In this document: piece after piece, positions 11,691 to 21,442 of the stretch
How positions within the stretch are numbered: position 1 is the stretch's first letter
Layout of the letters: every line of letters begins with the position of its first letter
Origin: Theropithecus gelada
Taxonomy: Eukaryota; Chordata; Mammalia; Primates; Cercopithecidae
Assembly: GCF_003255815.1 (NCBI RefSeq)
Contig: NC_037668.1
Span: 62,087,500 to 62,151,499, forward strand
Direction: 5' to 3'
DNA length: 64,000 nt
The notes under the pieces: generated by a model
The model's input: the letters and a program-made list of their open reading frames with translations, nothing else
Told to the model about the DNA's origin: nothing
The model's database searches: none
Translations under genes and position numbers: made by a program

Positions 11691-12811
11691 TCATGAACTG
11701 CTCTTCTAACCACCCTCCCTCCACTCAGGAGAGCAAACGTACCATCTCGCCTATTTCTCTGCTGTGTCTTTGAATGTCTGTCCATGTTTTTGTTTTTCCT
11801 CAAAGTAGGAATGTTTGGTGTTGGGATGGGGGAATCCCAAGTTTGACACCAACTGAGAAATAAGGCCCCAGAGACAGAGGTGAAGATCAGAATATTAGCC
11901 CTATTACTGAGTACAGTCAAGTAAAGAATGTGGCTTTGGATATGTAGCCAAATGGGTCTGCAAATTCTTCCCCAATGAATTAGATAGACGTAGCCCTCGG
12001 CACTGGTCACACCAGACAACTCCCCAGAGGGGCCAAACCAACCCTGAGAGGCCACCCAGTACCAGAGGATTGATGAGAATATTGTTTCCCCTCTGCAGGA
12101 AGGTAGGGTAGAAGACAGAGAAGCCCTAGGGGAGGCTAGACTGAGCATGTTCTGTTCCTCCCCCAAACTCACCATCTCTCCTCTGGGAAGAAATGGGTGA
12201 GGGAATGGACAAGAGTAATAAGTGTTCCTTCCATACTTTTCCCTCCTGCATGGTGCAATGGAAAAGTCCTCCCCTCCCTGGAAACATGAGCTGTGGGGTT
12301 TTAATGTTCCTCCCTACCATCTGGGCATTTATTTGAGCATTTGTGTCTTTCTCACTGAATATCTGAGTGTGTCATTCTGTAGGTTTGTCTATGAGTGTTG
12401 CTGTGTGTCTGGGAGTTTATGGGTATTAATGCAGGTGCCTGCATGTTTCCATGTATCTGTTGATTCTTTGAGTGTGTAGTGAAGCTTGAATCTGCTCCCA
12501 TTGTGCTTCTCACCACCGCAGATATCAGGGGCTGTGCCACCTGCCTCTCTGCACGCTCCCTGTGTCTGTTGCCTATACACCCTGAGGAATCTTGTAGATG
12601 TTCCCAGCAGTTACTGTGCTAAGAGGACATGTTGTTCCTGATGGTGATGACTGCCCTCCAATCAGTTAAGTTGATTCATCATCACTGTCGATAGCATGAT
12701 AGGATAGCAACAAAAATGGCTTTTGCTCAGATGAGACTCCTCTGAATGGGGCTTATCTCAGGCTCCTGGTTCATGAGCTCCCAGAGGGAATAAGAGAAAG
12801 ACTCTCAGTCT
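11691..12811. other. No recognised feature
   Basis: Includes a 175-codon antisense frame (11648-12175) that starts inside the MER5A fragment and has no domain, so it is not supported as a gene. A GTGT-rich stretch around 12360-12480 is weakly repetitive. Confidence 0.4.
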
Positions 12812-13162
12812 GTTTTGTGTTGCTATAACACAATATCAGAGGCATGGTAATTGGTAAGGCATTTGTTTATCACAGTTCTGGAGACTGTGAAGTCCAATGT
12901 AGTCTAATATTAAGGGGCCAGCAATCATGAGATGATTCTTACATCATCCCATGGCTCACGGAAGGGCAAGACAGCATTGTGGGAGAGAGCAAGAGAATGA
13001 ACTCACAGACTCAAGCCCTTTTATAATCAGCATTAATCCATTCTTGAGGATAAATGAATGCCCTAAACACCTCCCACTAGGTCCCACTTCCCAACACTGT
13101 TGCATTGGGGATTAAGTTTTCAACACATGCTTTCTGGAGGACACATTGAAACTATAGCAGAG
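12812..13162 (-). mobile_element. MaLR solo LTR (MST/MLT1 group)
   Basis: On the plus strand it opens 'gtctgttttgtgttgctata', has 'cacctcccactaggtcccac' and 'ttgcattggggattaag', and ends near 'cacattgaaactatagca'. This is the reverse complement of a MaLR LTR (THE1/MST/MLT1 type), about 350 bp, with no internal region alongside. Confidence 0.85.
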
Positions 13163-13479
13163 GGCAAAGAGAGACCAGAGCTCCATTCCTCAGTCCACAG
13201 CATCGTACAAACTCTTGGAATAGACTCAGCCATGTGTTGGTTCTTCTATGTGCTGGAAGGCCTAGCCCCTAGCAAAGGTTGGGTGCAGGAGCTAGTCCTC
13301 CTACGCATATAGACTCCTCGAAGGGCTGACCATGGCTCTCCCCAGCCCTAGGCCTGGCCCTCTGAAGCCTTAAGGGGTCATTCACCTACCTAAGGCATCC
13401 CATGGAAATCTGCCTTCTGTTTTTCTACAGATCCTGCTTAGGCACCTCAAGGAACTGAGTCTTCCAAACAGTGATGCTT
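13163..13479. other. No recognised feature
   Basis: No repeat or gene signal seen. Confidence 0.4.
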
Positions 13480-13612
13480 TGAGAGCACTGACTTTGAAGT
13501 CAGATAGAACAAAGGCAGAGCCCCTACTCTGCTGCATATTAACTGTCTAACTCTGGGCAAGCCACTCTGAGCCTCATTTGTCTCATCTGTGAAACTGAGA
13601 TATTAATAATAA
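13480..13612 (+). mobile_element. MIR SINE
   Basis: 'tttgaagtcagatagaacaa', 'ctaactctgggcaagccact', 'ctgagcctcatttgtctcat' and 'ctgtgaaactgagatattaa' mark the sense MIR core. Confidence 0.82.
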
Positions 13613-13676
13613 AGACAGTCAATATCTATTGAAGGTTTACTATCCACTGGGTGATATCTTAAGAATTGTTAATGTA
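13613..13676 (-). mobile_element. MIR SINE, left part (split by an LTR)
   Basis: 'ttgaaggtttactatccact' and 'gggtgatatcttaagaattg' resemble the 3' end of a MIR in antisense. The element resumes at 14229 on the other side of an MLT1 LTR. Confidence 0.6.
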
Positions 13677-14228
13677 TTGTATTTGTTATCTATTGCTGTC
13701 TAACAAATTACCCTAAAACTTAGTGGCTTAACACCACAAGTATTTATTCAATATTATCTCAAAGTGTCTTTGGGTCAGGAATATGGACATGGCTTAGCTG
13801 GATCCCCTGTTTCAGAGTCTCACACAGACCACAGTTAAGGTGTCAGGTAGGGGCAGCAGTCATTTCAAGGTGCTACTGGGGGAAGATCTGCTTCTAAGCT
13901 CACGTGTGTGGTTTTTGGCAGGATTCAGTTCCTCATGGGCTGTTGGATGAAGGCCTTATTCCTAGCTGGCTATTGACCAGAGGAGGCCATCCACAGTTTC
14001 TTGTAGTGTAGGTTTCTCCACTGGGCAACACATAACATGTTGTTGGCTTCCATTGGAATAAGAGAGAAAGAGAAAGTAAGCAAGAGGGAGTTCACAGTCT
14101 CTTGTAACCTGATCTCGGAAGGGACAGCCTATCAATTTTGCCATATTCTCTTTGCCATATCCAAGCAAGGGCATGGATACCTGGAGACAGGGATCATTGG
14201 GAGCCATCCCCACAGCTGCCCATCACAT
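13677..14228 (-). mobile_element. MLT1-type MaLR solo LTR, full length
   Basis: Plus strand begins 'tgtatttgttatctattgct', then 'aaaacttagtggcttaacac', 'gggtcaggaatatggacatg', 'gcaggattcagttcctcatg', 'tcttgtaacctgatctcgga' and 'ggatcattgggagccatccc'. This is the reverse complement of an MLT1 LTR of about 550 bp. It sits inside a MIR. Confidence 0.8.
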
Positions 14229-14395
14229 CTATTAAATCATTTTATCCTCCCAGCACTACTATGTGATAGTTACTCTTAATATCCTCCTCTACCAACATTC
14301 TACAGATGAGGAAACTGAGGCACAGGGACTTGCCACGGTCACACAACTGGTATGTGAACAATCCTGAAAGCCGTGCTCTTAACCACTAATTTCAA
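14229..14395 (-). mobile_element. MIR SINE, right part
   Basis: 'aaatcattttatcctcccag', 'ctacagatgaggaaactgag' and 'gcacagggacttgccacggt' followed by 'cacacaactggtatgtga' are the antisense MIR core. It continues the fragment at 13613-13676. Confidence 0.82.
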
Positions 14396-14955
14396 GAGCC
14401 TAGAGATGTGATCATTGGAAGGATGAGGTGTGACACTGTAAATAATGACACCATGGGCCTCCTTGAATACAAGCTCCTTTCTCCAGGGTCCCCCTCCAGC
14501 ACCCTGTCACTCAGTATGTTGGCCTTGAGGAAAGAGTGTAAGCCATCTGCCAGGTTTGCAGCTTTTCATAAGCTCTGAAAAGTGACTCTCAGCCCAACCA
14601 CACCCTCTCTCATCTCTTATTGGTCATCATGCTTTATTTCTAACTTCTGCAGAATTGACTGCAGAACAAATTGGCCTCTGAGAAGAGGGAGAAAAGTGTG
14701 AGAGAGAATCTGGTTTTACACAATGAGTTCAAGTGTTCTGACCTGTGGGGACTCCATCCCAGGAGATGGCAAGAACACACAGGTGAACTCAACACACTCA
14801 GGTGGCTTGGCTCAGTGGGAAATGAGTGAAGATGGGTTGGGACTGGAGATGAAGTGGAGTGGAGTTAGGTGTTCTCCATCTGGACTTGGAGACAAGAACA
14901 AGTTGCACCAGGGCACACTAGGAGTGGCCTGATGGCTCATTTCTAGCAAGTGCAT
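14396..14955. other. No recognised feature (5' flank of the full-length L1)
   Basis: Single-copy-like DNA ending in AAAGAAGCCCACA at 14956-14968, the left target-site duplication of the LINE-1. Confidence 0.5.
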
Positions 14956-14968
14956 AAAGAAGCCCACA
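14956..14968. repeat. Left target-site duplication of the L1
   Basis: AAAGAAGCCCACA, identical to 21430-21442 directly after the L1 tail. Confidence 0.93.
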
Positions 14969-16000
14969 CCAACCTCGAAGATGGCCGAATAGGAGCAGCT
15001 CCAGCCTCCAGCTCCCAGCACGAATGACACAGAGGACAGGTGATTTCTGCATTTTCAACTGAGGTACCGGATTCATCTCACTGGGGAGTGCCAGACAATT
15101 GGTACTGGTCAGCTGGTGCAGCCCGACCAGCAAGAGCTGAAGCAGGGCGAGCCATCGCCTCAGCTGAGAAGCACAAGGGGAAAGGGAATCCCTTTTCCTA
15201 GCCAAGGGAAACTGAGACACACAACACCTGGAAAATTGGGTGACTCCCACCCTAATACTGCACTTTACCAAGGGTCTTAGCAAACGGCACACCAGGAGAT
15301 TATATCCCACACCTGGATGGGAGAGTCCCATGCCCACAGAGCCTCCCTCGTTGCTAGTAGAGCAGTCTGAGATCTAACAGCAAGGCAGCAGCGAGGCTGG
15401 GGGAGGGGCGCCTGCCATTACTGGGGCTTAAGTAGGTAAACAAAGCCACCAGGAAGTTCGAACTGGGTAGAGCCCACCACAGCTCAAGGGGGCCTGCCTG
15501 TCTCTGTAAACTCCATCTCTGGAGACAGGGCATAGCTAAACAAAAAGCAGCAGAAACCTTGGCAGAGGTAAATGACCCTGTCTGATAGCTCTGAGGAGAG
15601 TAGTGAATCTCCCAGCATGGAGGTTGAGACCTGAGAATGGACAGACTGCCTGCTCAAGTGGGTCCCTGACCCCTGAGTAGCCTAATGGGGAGACATCCCC
15701 CACTAGGTGCAGACCAACACCTCACACCTCACATGGCAGGGTACACCCCTGAGACAAAGCTTCCAGAGCAAGAATCAGACAGCAACACTCACTGTTCAGC
15801 AATATTCTATCTTCTGCAGCCTCCGCTGCTGACACCCAGTTAAACAGGGTCTGGAGTGGATCTCAAGCAATCTCCAACAGACCTACAGCTAAGGGTCCTG
15901 ACTGTTAGAAGGAAAACTAACAAACAGAAAAGACACCCATACCAAAACCCCATCAGTTCGTCACCATCATCAAAGACCAAAGGCCAATAAAACCACAAAG
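14969..16000 (+). promoter_or_regulatory. L1 5'UTR with internal Pol II promoter
   Basis: About 1.03 kb between the insertion point and the ORF1 start. The YY1-type motif AAGATGGCC (14978-14986), known in L1 to set the transcription start, is intact, although the bases upstream of it differ from the usual G-rich leader. The 5'UTR keeps an extra segment of about 129 bp at 15744-15872 ('gacaaagcttccagagcaag' to 'ggtctggagtggatctcaag'). That segment is present in older L1PA families and lost from ape L1PA3 and younger. Many CpGs are already TpG/CpA. Confidence 0.85.
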
Positions 16001-17021
16001 ATGGGGAAAAAGCAAGGCAGAAGAGCTGGAAATTCAAAAAATCAGAGCGCATCTCCCCCTCCAAAGGAACACAGCTCATCGCCAGCAACAGATCAAAGCT
16101 GGATGGAGAATGACTTTGATGAGTTGAGAGAAGAAGGCTTCAGTTGATCAAACTTCTCAGAGCTAAAGGAGGAACTAGGTAACCAGCACAAAGAAACTAA
16201 AAATCTTGAAAAAAGAATGGAAGAATGGATAACCAGAATAATCAATTCAGAGAAGGCCATAAACGAACTGACAGAGACAAAAACCATGACACGAGAAATA
16301 CGTGACAAATGCACAAGCTTCAGTACCTGACTCGATCGACTGGAAGAAAGAGTATCAATGATTGAAGATCAAATGAATGAAACAAAGTGAGAAGTCTAGA
16401 GAAAAAAGAGGAAAAAGAAATGAACAAAGCCTCCAAGAAATATGGGATTATGTGAAAAGACCAAAACTACGTCTGACTGGTGTGCCTGAAAGTGAGGGGA
16501 AAAATGGAACCAAGTTGGAAAACACTCTTCAGGATATCATCCAGGAGAACTTCTCCAACCTAGTAAGGCAGGCCAACATTCAAATTCAGGAAATACAGAG
16601 AACACCAGAAAGATACTCCTTGAGAAGAGCAACTCCAAGACACATAATTGTCAGATTCATCAAAGTTGAAATGAAGGAAAAAATGTTAAGGGCAGCCAGA
16701 GAGAAAGGTCGGGTTACCCACAAAGGGAAGCCCATCAGACTAACAGCAGATTTCTTGGCAGAAACTCTCCAAGCCAGAAGAGAGTGGGGGCCAATATTCA
16801 ACATTCTTAAAGAAAAGAATTTTCAACCCAGAATTTTATATCCAGCCAAACTAAGTTTCATAAGTGAAGGAGAAATAAAATCCTTTACAGACAAGCAAAT
16901 GCTGAGAGATTTTGTCACCACCAGGCCTGCCCTACAAGAGACCCTGAAGGAAGCACTAAACATGGAAAGGAACAACCGGTACAGGCATTGCAAAAACATG
17001 CCAAAATGTAAAGACCATTGA
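16001..17021 (+). pseudogene. L1 ORF1 (RNA-binding ORF1p), inactivated
   Basis: In an active element this gene encodes ORF1p, a trimeric RNA chaperone of about 338 residues that packages L1 RNA. The ATG at 16001 is kept ('atggggaaaaagcaaggcag'). In-frame stops follow at 16145-16147, 16328-16330 and 16388-16390 (TGA) and 16397-16399 (TAG). The TGAs at 16145 and 16388 sit where L1 normally has CGA arginine codons, and the one at 16328 probably does too, as expected from CpG decay. A net 5-nt loss near 16391-16400 shifts the frame. The RRM and C-terminal region is then open from about 16377 to 17021 (214 codons, with 'GVPESEGKNGTKLENTLQDI' and the C-terminal 'ATPRHIIVRF'). A further 1-nt loss near the end makes this frame read about 4 codons past the usual stop. 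Confidence 0.95.
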
Positions 17022-18169
17022 TGCTAGAAAAAAAACTGCATCAGCTAATGAGCAAAATAACCAGCTAATATCACAAAGACAGGATCAAGTTCACACATAA
17101 CAATACTAACCTTAAATGTAAATGGACTAAGTAGTCCAATTAAAAGACACAGACTGGCAAATTGGGTAAAGAGTCAAGACCCATCAGTGTCCTGTATTCA
17201 AGAGACCCATCTCACGTGCAGAGACACACATAGGCTCTAAATAAAGGAATGGAGGAAGATCTACCAAGCAAATGGAGAACAAAAAAAAGCAGGGGTTGCA
17301 ATCCTAGTCTCTGATAAAACAGACTTTAAACCATCAAAGATCAAAAGAGACAAAGAAGGCCATTACATAATGGTAAAGGGATCAATTCAACAGGAAGAGC
17401 TAAGTATCCTAAATATATATGCACCCAATACAGGAACACCCAGATTCATAAAGCAAGTCCTTAGAGATTTACAAAGAGACTTAGACTCCCATACAATAAT
17501 AATGGGAGACTTCAACACCCCACTGTCAACATTAGACAGATCAACGAGACAGAAAGTTAACAAGGATATCCAGGAATTGAACTCAACTCTGCACCAAGCG
17601 GACCTAATAGACATCTACAGAACTCTCCACCCCAAATCAACAGAATATACATTCTTCTCAGCACCACATCACACTTATTCCAAAATTGACCACATACTTG
17701 GAAGTAAAGCACTCCTCAGCAAATGTAAAAGAACAGAAATTATAACAAATTGTCTCTCAGACCACAGTGCAATCAAACTAGAACTCAGGACTAAGAAACT
17801 CAATCAAAACCGCTCAACTACATGGAAACTGAACAACCTGCTCCTGAATGACTACTGGGTACATAATGAAATGAAGGCAGAAATAAAGACGTTCTTTGAA
17901 ACCAATGAGAACAAAGATACAACATACCAGAATCTCTGGGACACATTTAAAGCAGTGTGTAGAGGGAAATTTATAGCACTAAATGCCCACAAGAGAAAGC
18001 TGGAAAGATCTAAAATTGACACCCTAACAACACAATTAAAAGAACTAGAGAAGCAAGAGGAAACACATTTAAAAGCTAGCAGAAGGCAAGAAGAACTGAA
18101 GGAGATAGAGACACAAAAAACCCTCCAAAAAAATCAATGAATCCAGGAGCTGGTTTTTTGAAAAGATCA

Positions 18170-18220
18170 TGTACCCTACAACTTAAAGTATAATAATAAT
18201 AAATAAATTAAAAAAAAAAA
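18170..18220 (+). mobile_element. Ultra-short L1 3'-end stub nested in ORF2
   Basis: 'tgtaccctacaacttaaagt' followed by 'ataataataataaataaatt' and an A-run is the last 40-odd bases of an L1 3'UTR plus tail. It sits inside ORF2 between 'gaaaagatca' and 'tcaacaaaattg', where L1 is normally continuous. ATCA at 18166-18169 recurs at 18220-18223 as a minimal target-site duplication. Confidence 0.85.
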
Positions 18221-20458
18221 TCAACAAAATTGATAGACCGCTAGCAAGACTAATAAAGAAGAAAAGAGAGAAGAATCAAATAGACGCAATAAAAAATGAT
18301 AAAGGGGATATCACCACCGACCCCACAGAAATACAAACTACCATCAGAGAATACTATAAACACCTCTATGCAAATAAACTAGAAAACCTAGAAGAAATGG
18401 ATAATTTCCTGGATGCTTACACTCTCCCAAGACTAAACCAGGAGGAAGGTGAATCCCTGAATAGACCGATAACAGGCTCTGAAATTGAGGCAATAATTAA
18501 CAGCCTACCAACCAAACAAAGTCCAGGACCAGACGGATTCACAGCTGAATTCTACTAGAGGTACAAGGAGGAGCTGGTACCATTACTTCTGAAACTATTC
18601 CAATCAACAGTAAAAGAGGGAATCATCCCTAACTCATTTTATGAGGCCAACATCATCCTGATACCAAAACCTGGCAAAGACACAACAAAAAAAGAGAATT
18701 TTAGACCAATATCCCTGATGAACATCGATGCAAAAATCCTCAATAAAATACTGGCAAACCGAATCCAGCAGCACATCAAAAAGCTTATCCACCATGATCA
18801 AGTGGGCTTCATCCCTGGGATGCAAGGCTGGTTCAACGTACACAAATCAATAAACGTAATCCAGCATATAAACACAACCAAAGGCAAAAACCACATGATT
18901 ATCTCCATAGATGCAGAAAAGGCCTTTGACAAAATTCAACAGCCCTTCATGCTAAAAACTCTCAATAAATTCGGTATTGATGGAACGTACCTCAAAGTAA
19001 TAAGAGCTATTTATGACAAACCCACAGCCAATATCTTACTGAATGGGCAAAACTGGAAGCATTCCCTTTGAAAACTGGCACAAGACAGGGATGCCCTCTC
19101 TCACCACTCCTGTTCAACACAGTGTTGGAAGTTCTGACTAGGGCAATTAGGCAAGAGAAAGAAATAAAGGGTATTCAGTTAGGAAAAGAAGAAGTCAAAT
19201 TGTCCCTGTTTGCAGATGAAATGATTGTATATTTAGAAAACCCCATCATCTCAGTCCAAAATCTCCTTAGGCTGATAAGAAACTTCAGCAAAGTCTCAGG
19301 ATACAAAATTAATGTGCGAAAATCACAAGCATTCTTATACACCAGTAACAGACAAACAGAGAGCCAAATCATGAATGAACTTCCATTTACAACTGCTTCA
19401 AAGAGAATAAAATACCTAGGAATCCAACTTACAAAGGATGTAAAGGACCTCTTCAAGGAGAACTACAAACCACTGCTTAGTGAAATAAAAGAGGACCCAA
19501 TCAAATGGAAGAACATACAATGCTCATGGATAGGAAGAATCAATATCATGAAAATGGCCATACTGCCCAAGGTAATTTATAGATTCAATGCCATCCCCAT
19601 CAAGCTACCAATGAGTTTCTTCACAGAATTGGAAAAAACTGCTTTAAAGTTCATATGGAACCAAAAAAGAGCCCGCATTGCCAAGACAATCCTAAGCCAA
19701 AAGAACAAAGCTGGAGACATCACGCTACCTAACTTCAAACTACACTACAAGGCTACAGTAACCAAAACAGCATGGTACTGGTACCAAAACAGAGATATAG
19801 ACCAATGGAACAGAACAGAGCCCACAGAAATAATACCACAAATCTACAGCCATCTGATCTTTGACAAACCTGACAAAAACAAGAAATGAGGAAATGATTT
19901 AATAAATGGTGCTGGGAAAATTGGCTAGCTATAAGTAGAAAGCTGAAACTGGATCCTTTCCTTACTCCTTATACGAAAATTAATTCAAGATGGATTAGAC
20001 ACTTAAATGTTAGACCTAATACCATAAAAACCCTAGAAGAAAACCTAGGTAATACCATTCAGGACATAGGCATGGGTAAGGACTTCATATCTAAAATACC
20101 AAAGGCAATGGCAACAAAAGCCAAAATTGACAAATGGGATCTAATTAAACTAAAGAGCTTCTGCACAGCAAAAGAAACTACCATCAGAGTGAACAGAATG
20201 GGAGACAATTTTTGCAGTCTACTCATCTGAAAAAGGGCTAACATCCAGAACCTACAAAGAACTCAAACAAATTTCAAGAAAAAAACAAACAACCCCATCA
20301 AAAAGTGCGCAAAGGATATGAACAGACATTTCTCAAAAGAAGACATTCATATAGCCAACAGACACATGAAAAAATGCTCATCATCACTGGCCATCAGAGA
20401 AATGCAAATCAAAACGACAGTGAGATACCATCTCACACCAGTTAGAATGGCAATCATT

Positions 20459-20761
20459 GGCCGGGCGCGGTGGCTCAAGCCTGTAATCCCAGCACTTTGG
20501 GAGGCCGAGATGGGTGGATCACGAGGTCAGGAGATCGAGACCATCCTGGCTAACATGGTGAAACCCCATCTCTACTAAGAAATACAAAAAATAGCCGGGC
20601 GAGGTGGCAGCGCCTGTAGTCCCAGCTACTCGGGAGGCTGAGGCCGGAGAATGGCGTGAACCCGGGAGGCGGAGCTTGCAGTGAGCTGAGATCCGGCCAC
20701 TGCACTCCAGCCTGGGCTACAGAGCGAGACTCCGTCTCAAAAAAAAAAAAAAAAAAAAAAA
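20459..20761 (+). mobile_element. AluYR-like (Old World monkey) Alu nested in L1 ORF2
   Basis: Full-length young Alu starting 'ggccgggcgcggtggctcaa'. It carries the monkey-lineage variants CTCAAG near position 20 and GATCCGGCCACTGC in the right arm. Most CpGs are intact, with a roughly 24-A tail. A perfect 15-bp duplication AGAATGGCAATCATT at 20444-20458 and 20762-20776 proves insertion into the L1 by target-primed reverse transcription. Confidence 0.96.
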
Positions 20762-21238
20762 AGAATGGCAATCATTAAAAAGTCAGGAAACAACAGGTGC
20801 TGGAGAGGATGTGGAGAAATAGGAACACTTTTACACTGTTGGTGGGATTGTAAACTGGTTCAACCATTGTGGAAAACAGTATGGTGATTCCTCAAGTATC
20901 TAGAACTAGAAATACCATATGACCCAGCCATTGCATTACTGGGTATATACCTAAAGGATTATAAATCATGCTGCTATAAAGACACATGCACACATATGTT
21001 TATTGCAGCACTATTCACAATAGCAAAGACTTGGAATCAACCCAAATGCCCATCAGTGACAGACTGGATTAAGAAAATGTGGCACATATATATCATGGAA
21101 TACTATGCAGCCATAAAAAAGGATGAGTTCATGTCCTTTGCAGGGACATGGGTGCAGCTGGAAACCATCATTCTCAGCAAACTTTCGCAAGAACAGAAAA
21201 CCAAACACCGCATGTTCTCACTCATAGGTGGGAATTGA

Positions 21239-21429
21239 ACAATGAGATCACTTGGACATGGGAAGGGGAACATCACACACTGGGTTATAACTGATGTAAA
21301 TGACGAATTGATGGGTGCTGACGAGTTGATGGGTGCAGCACACCAACATGGCACATGTATACATACGTAACAAACCTGCACATTGTGCACATGTACCCTA
21401 GAACTTAAAGTATAATTAAAAAAAAAAAA
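21239..21429 (+). other. L1 3'UTR and poly(A) tail
   Basis: Runs from the end of ORF2 to 'gcacatgtaccctagaactt' and 'aaagtataatt' then As. The usual G-rich polypurine tract is missing or reduced. An 18-bp direct repeat (TGACGAATTGATGGGTGC and TGACGAGTTGATGGGTGC) lies at 21301-21318 and 21319-21336. Confidence 0.88.
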
Positions 21430-21442
21430 AAAGAAGCCCACA
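21430..21442. repeat. Right target-site duplication of the L1
   Basis: AAAGAAGCCCACA. The leading As merge with the poly(A) tail, so at least 10-12 bp are unambiguous. Confidence 0.93.

Larger units (their letters stand above)
17076..21238 (+). pseudogene. L1 ORF2 (endonuclease/reverse transcriptase), inactivated
   Basis: ORF2p is normally an approximately 1275-residue endonuclease plus reverse transcriptase that copies L1 RNA into the genome. Here the expected ATG reads AAG at 17076-17078. There is a TAA at 17238-17240, just after the 'CIQETHL' endonuclease motif. The frame from 17370 to 18140 keeps endonuclease signatures ('MGDFNTPLSTLD', 'SKIDHILGS', 'LSDHSAIKLEL'). An 18-nt in-frame loss and then an extra A end it near 18130. 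Next come a 51-bp insertion (18170), a TAG at 18556 and a 1-nt loss near 19050. The RT core 'FADD' reads FADE near 19216. The frame 19068-19889 stops at a TGA replacing TGG, and an AluYR interrupts the 3' part at 20459. The last open piece ends 'KHRMFSLIGGN' at 21238, the normal ORF2 end. Confidence 0.95.
14969..21429 (+). mobile_element. Full-length LINE-1 (L1PA lineage), non-functional
   Basis: A complete L1: 5'UTR starting 'cgaagatggccgaatagg', ORF1, inter-ORF spacer, ORF2, 3'UTR ending 'cttaaagtataatt' and a poly(A) tail. A 13-bp target-site duplication AAAGAAGCCCACA flanks it at 14956-14968 and 21430-21442. The first few tail-adjacent As are ambiguous. Removing the nested AluYR and the 51-bp stub leaves about 6.1 kb, the usual L1 length. 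Both ORFs are broken, so it cannot mobilise itself. It is the dominant feature of the window and inserted in the plus orientation. Confidence 0.97.

Noticed and set aside
11648..12175. 175-codon minus-strand ORF
   Set aside because: No domain and it begins in a MER5A fragment. The length is within what AT/GC-balanced random DNA produces in 64 kb.
17370..18140. A 256-codon endonuclease gene (exonuclease-endonuclease-phosphatase fold)
   Set aside because: It is the endonuclease segment of L1 ORF2, not a separate gene.
14969..21429. The L1 as an intact, mobile element
   Set aside because: Several in-frame stops, frameshifts, a lost ORF2 start and a nested Alu are visible.
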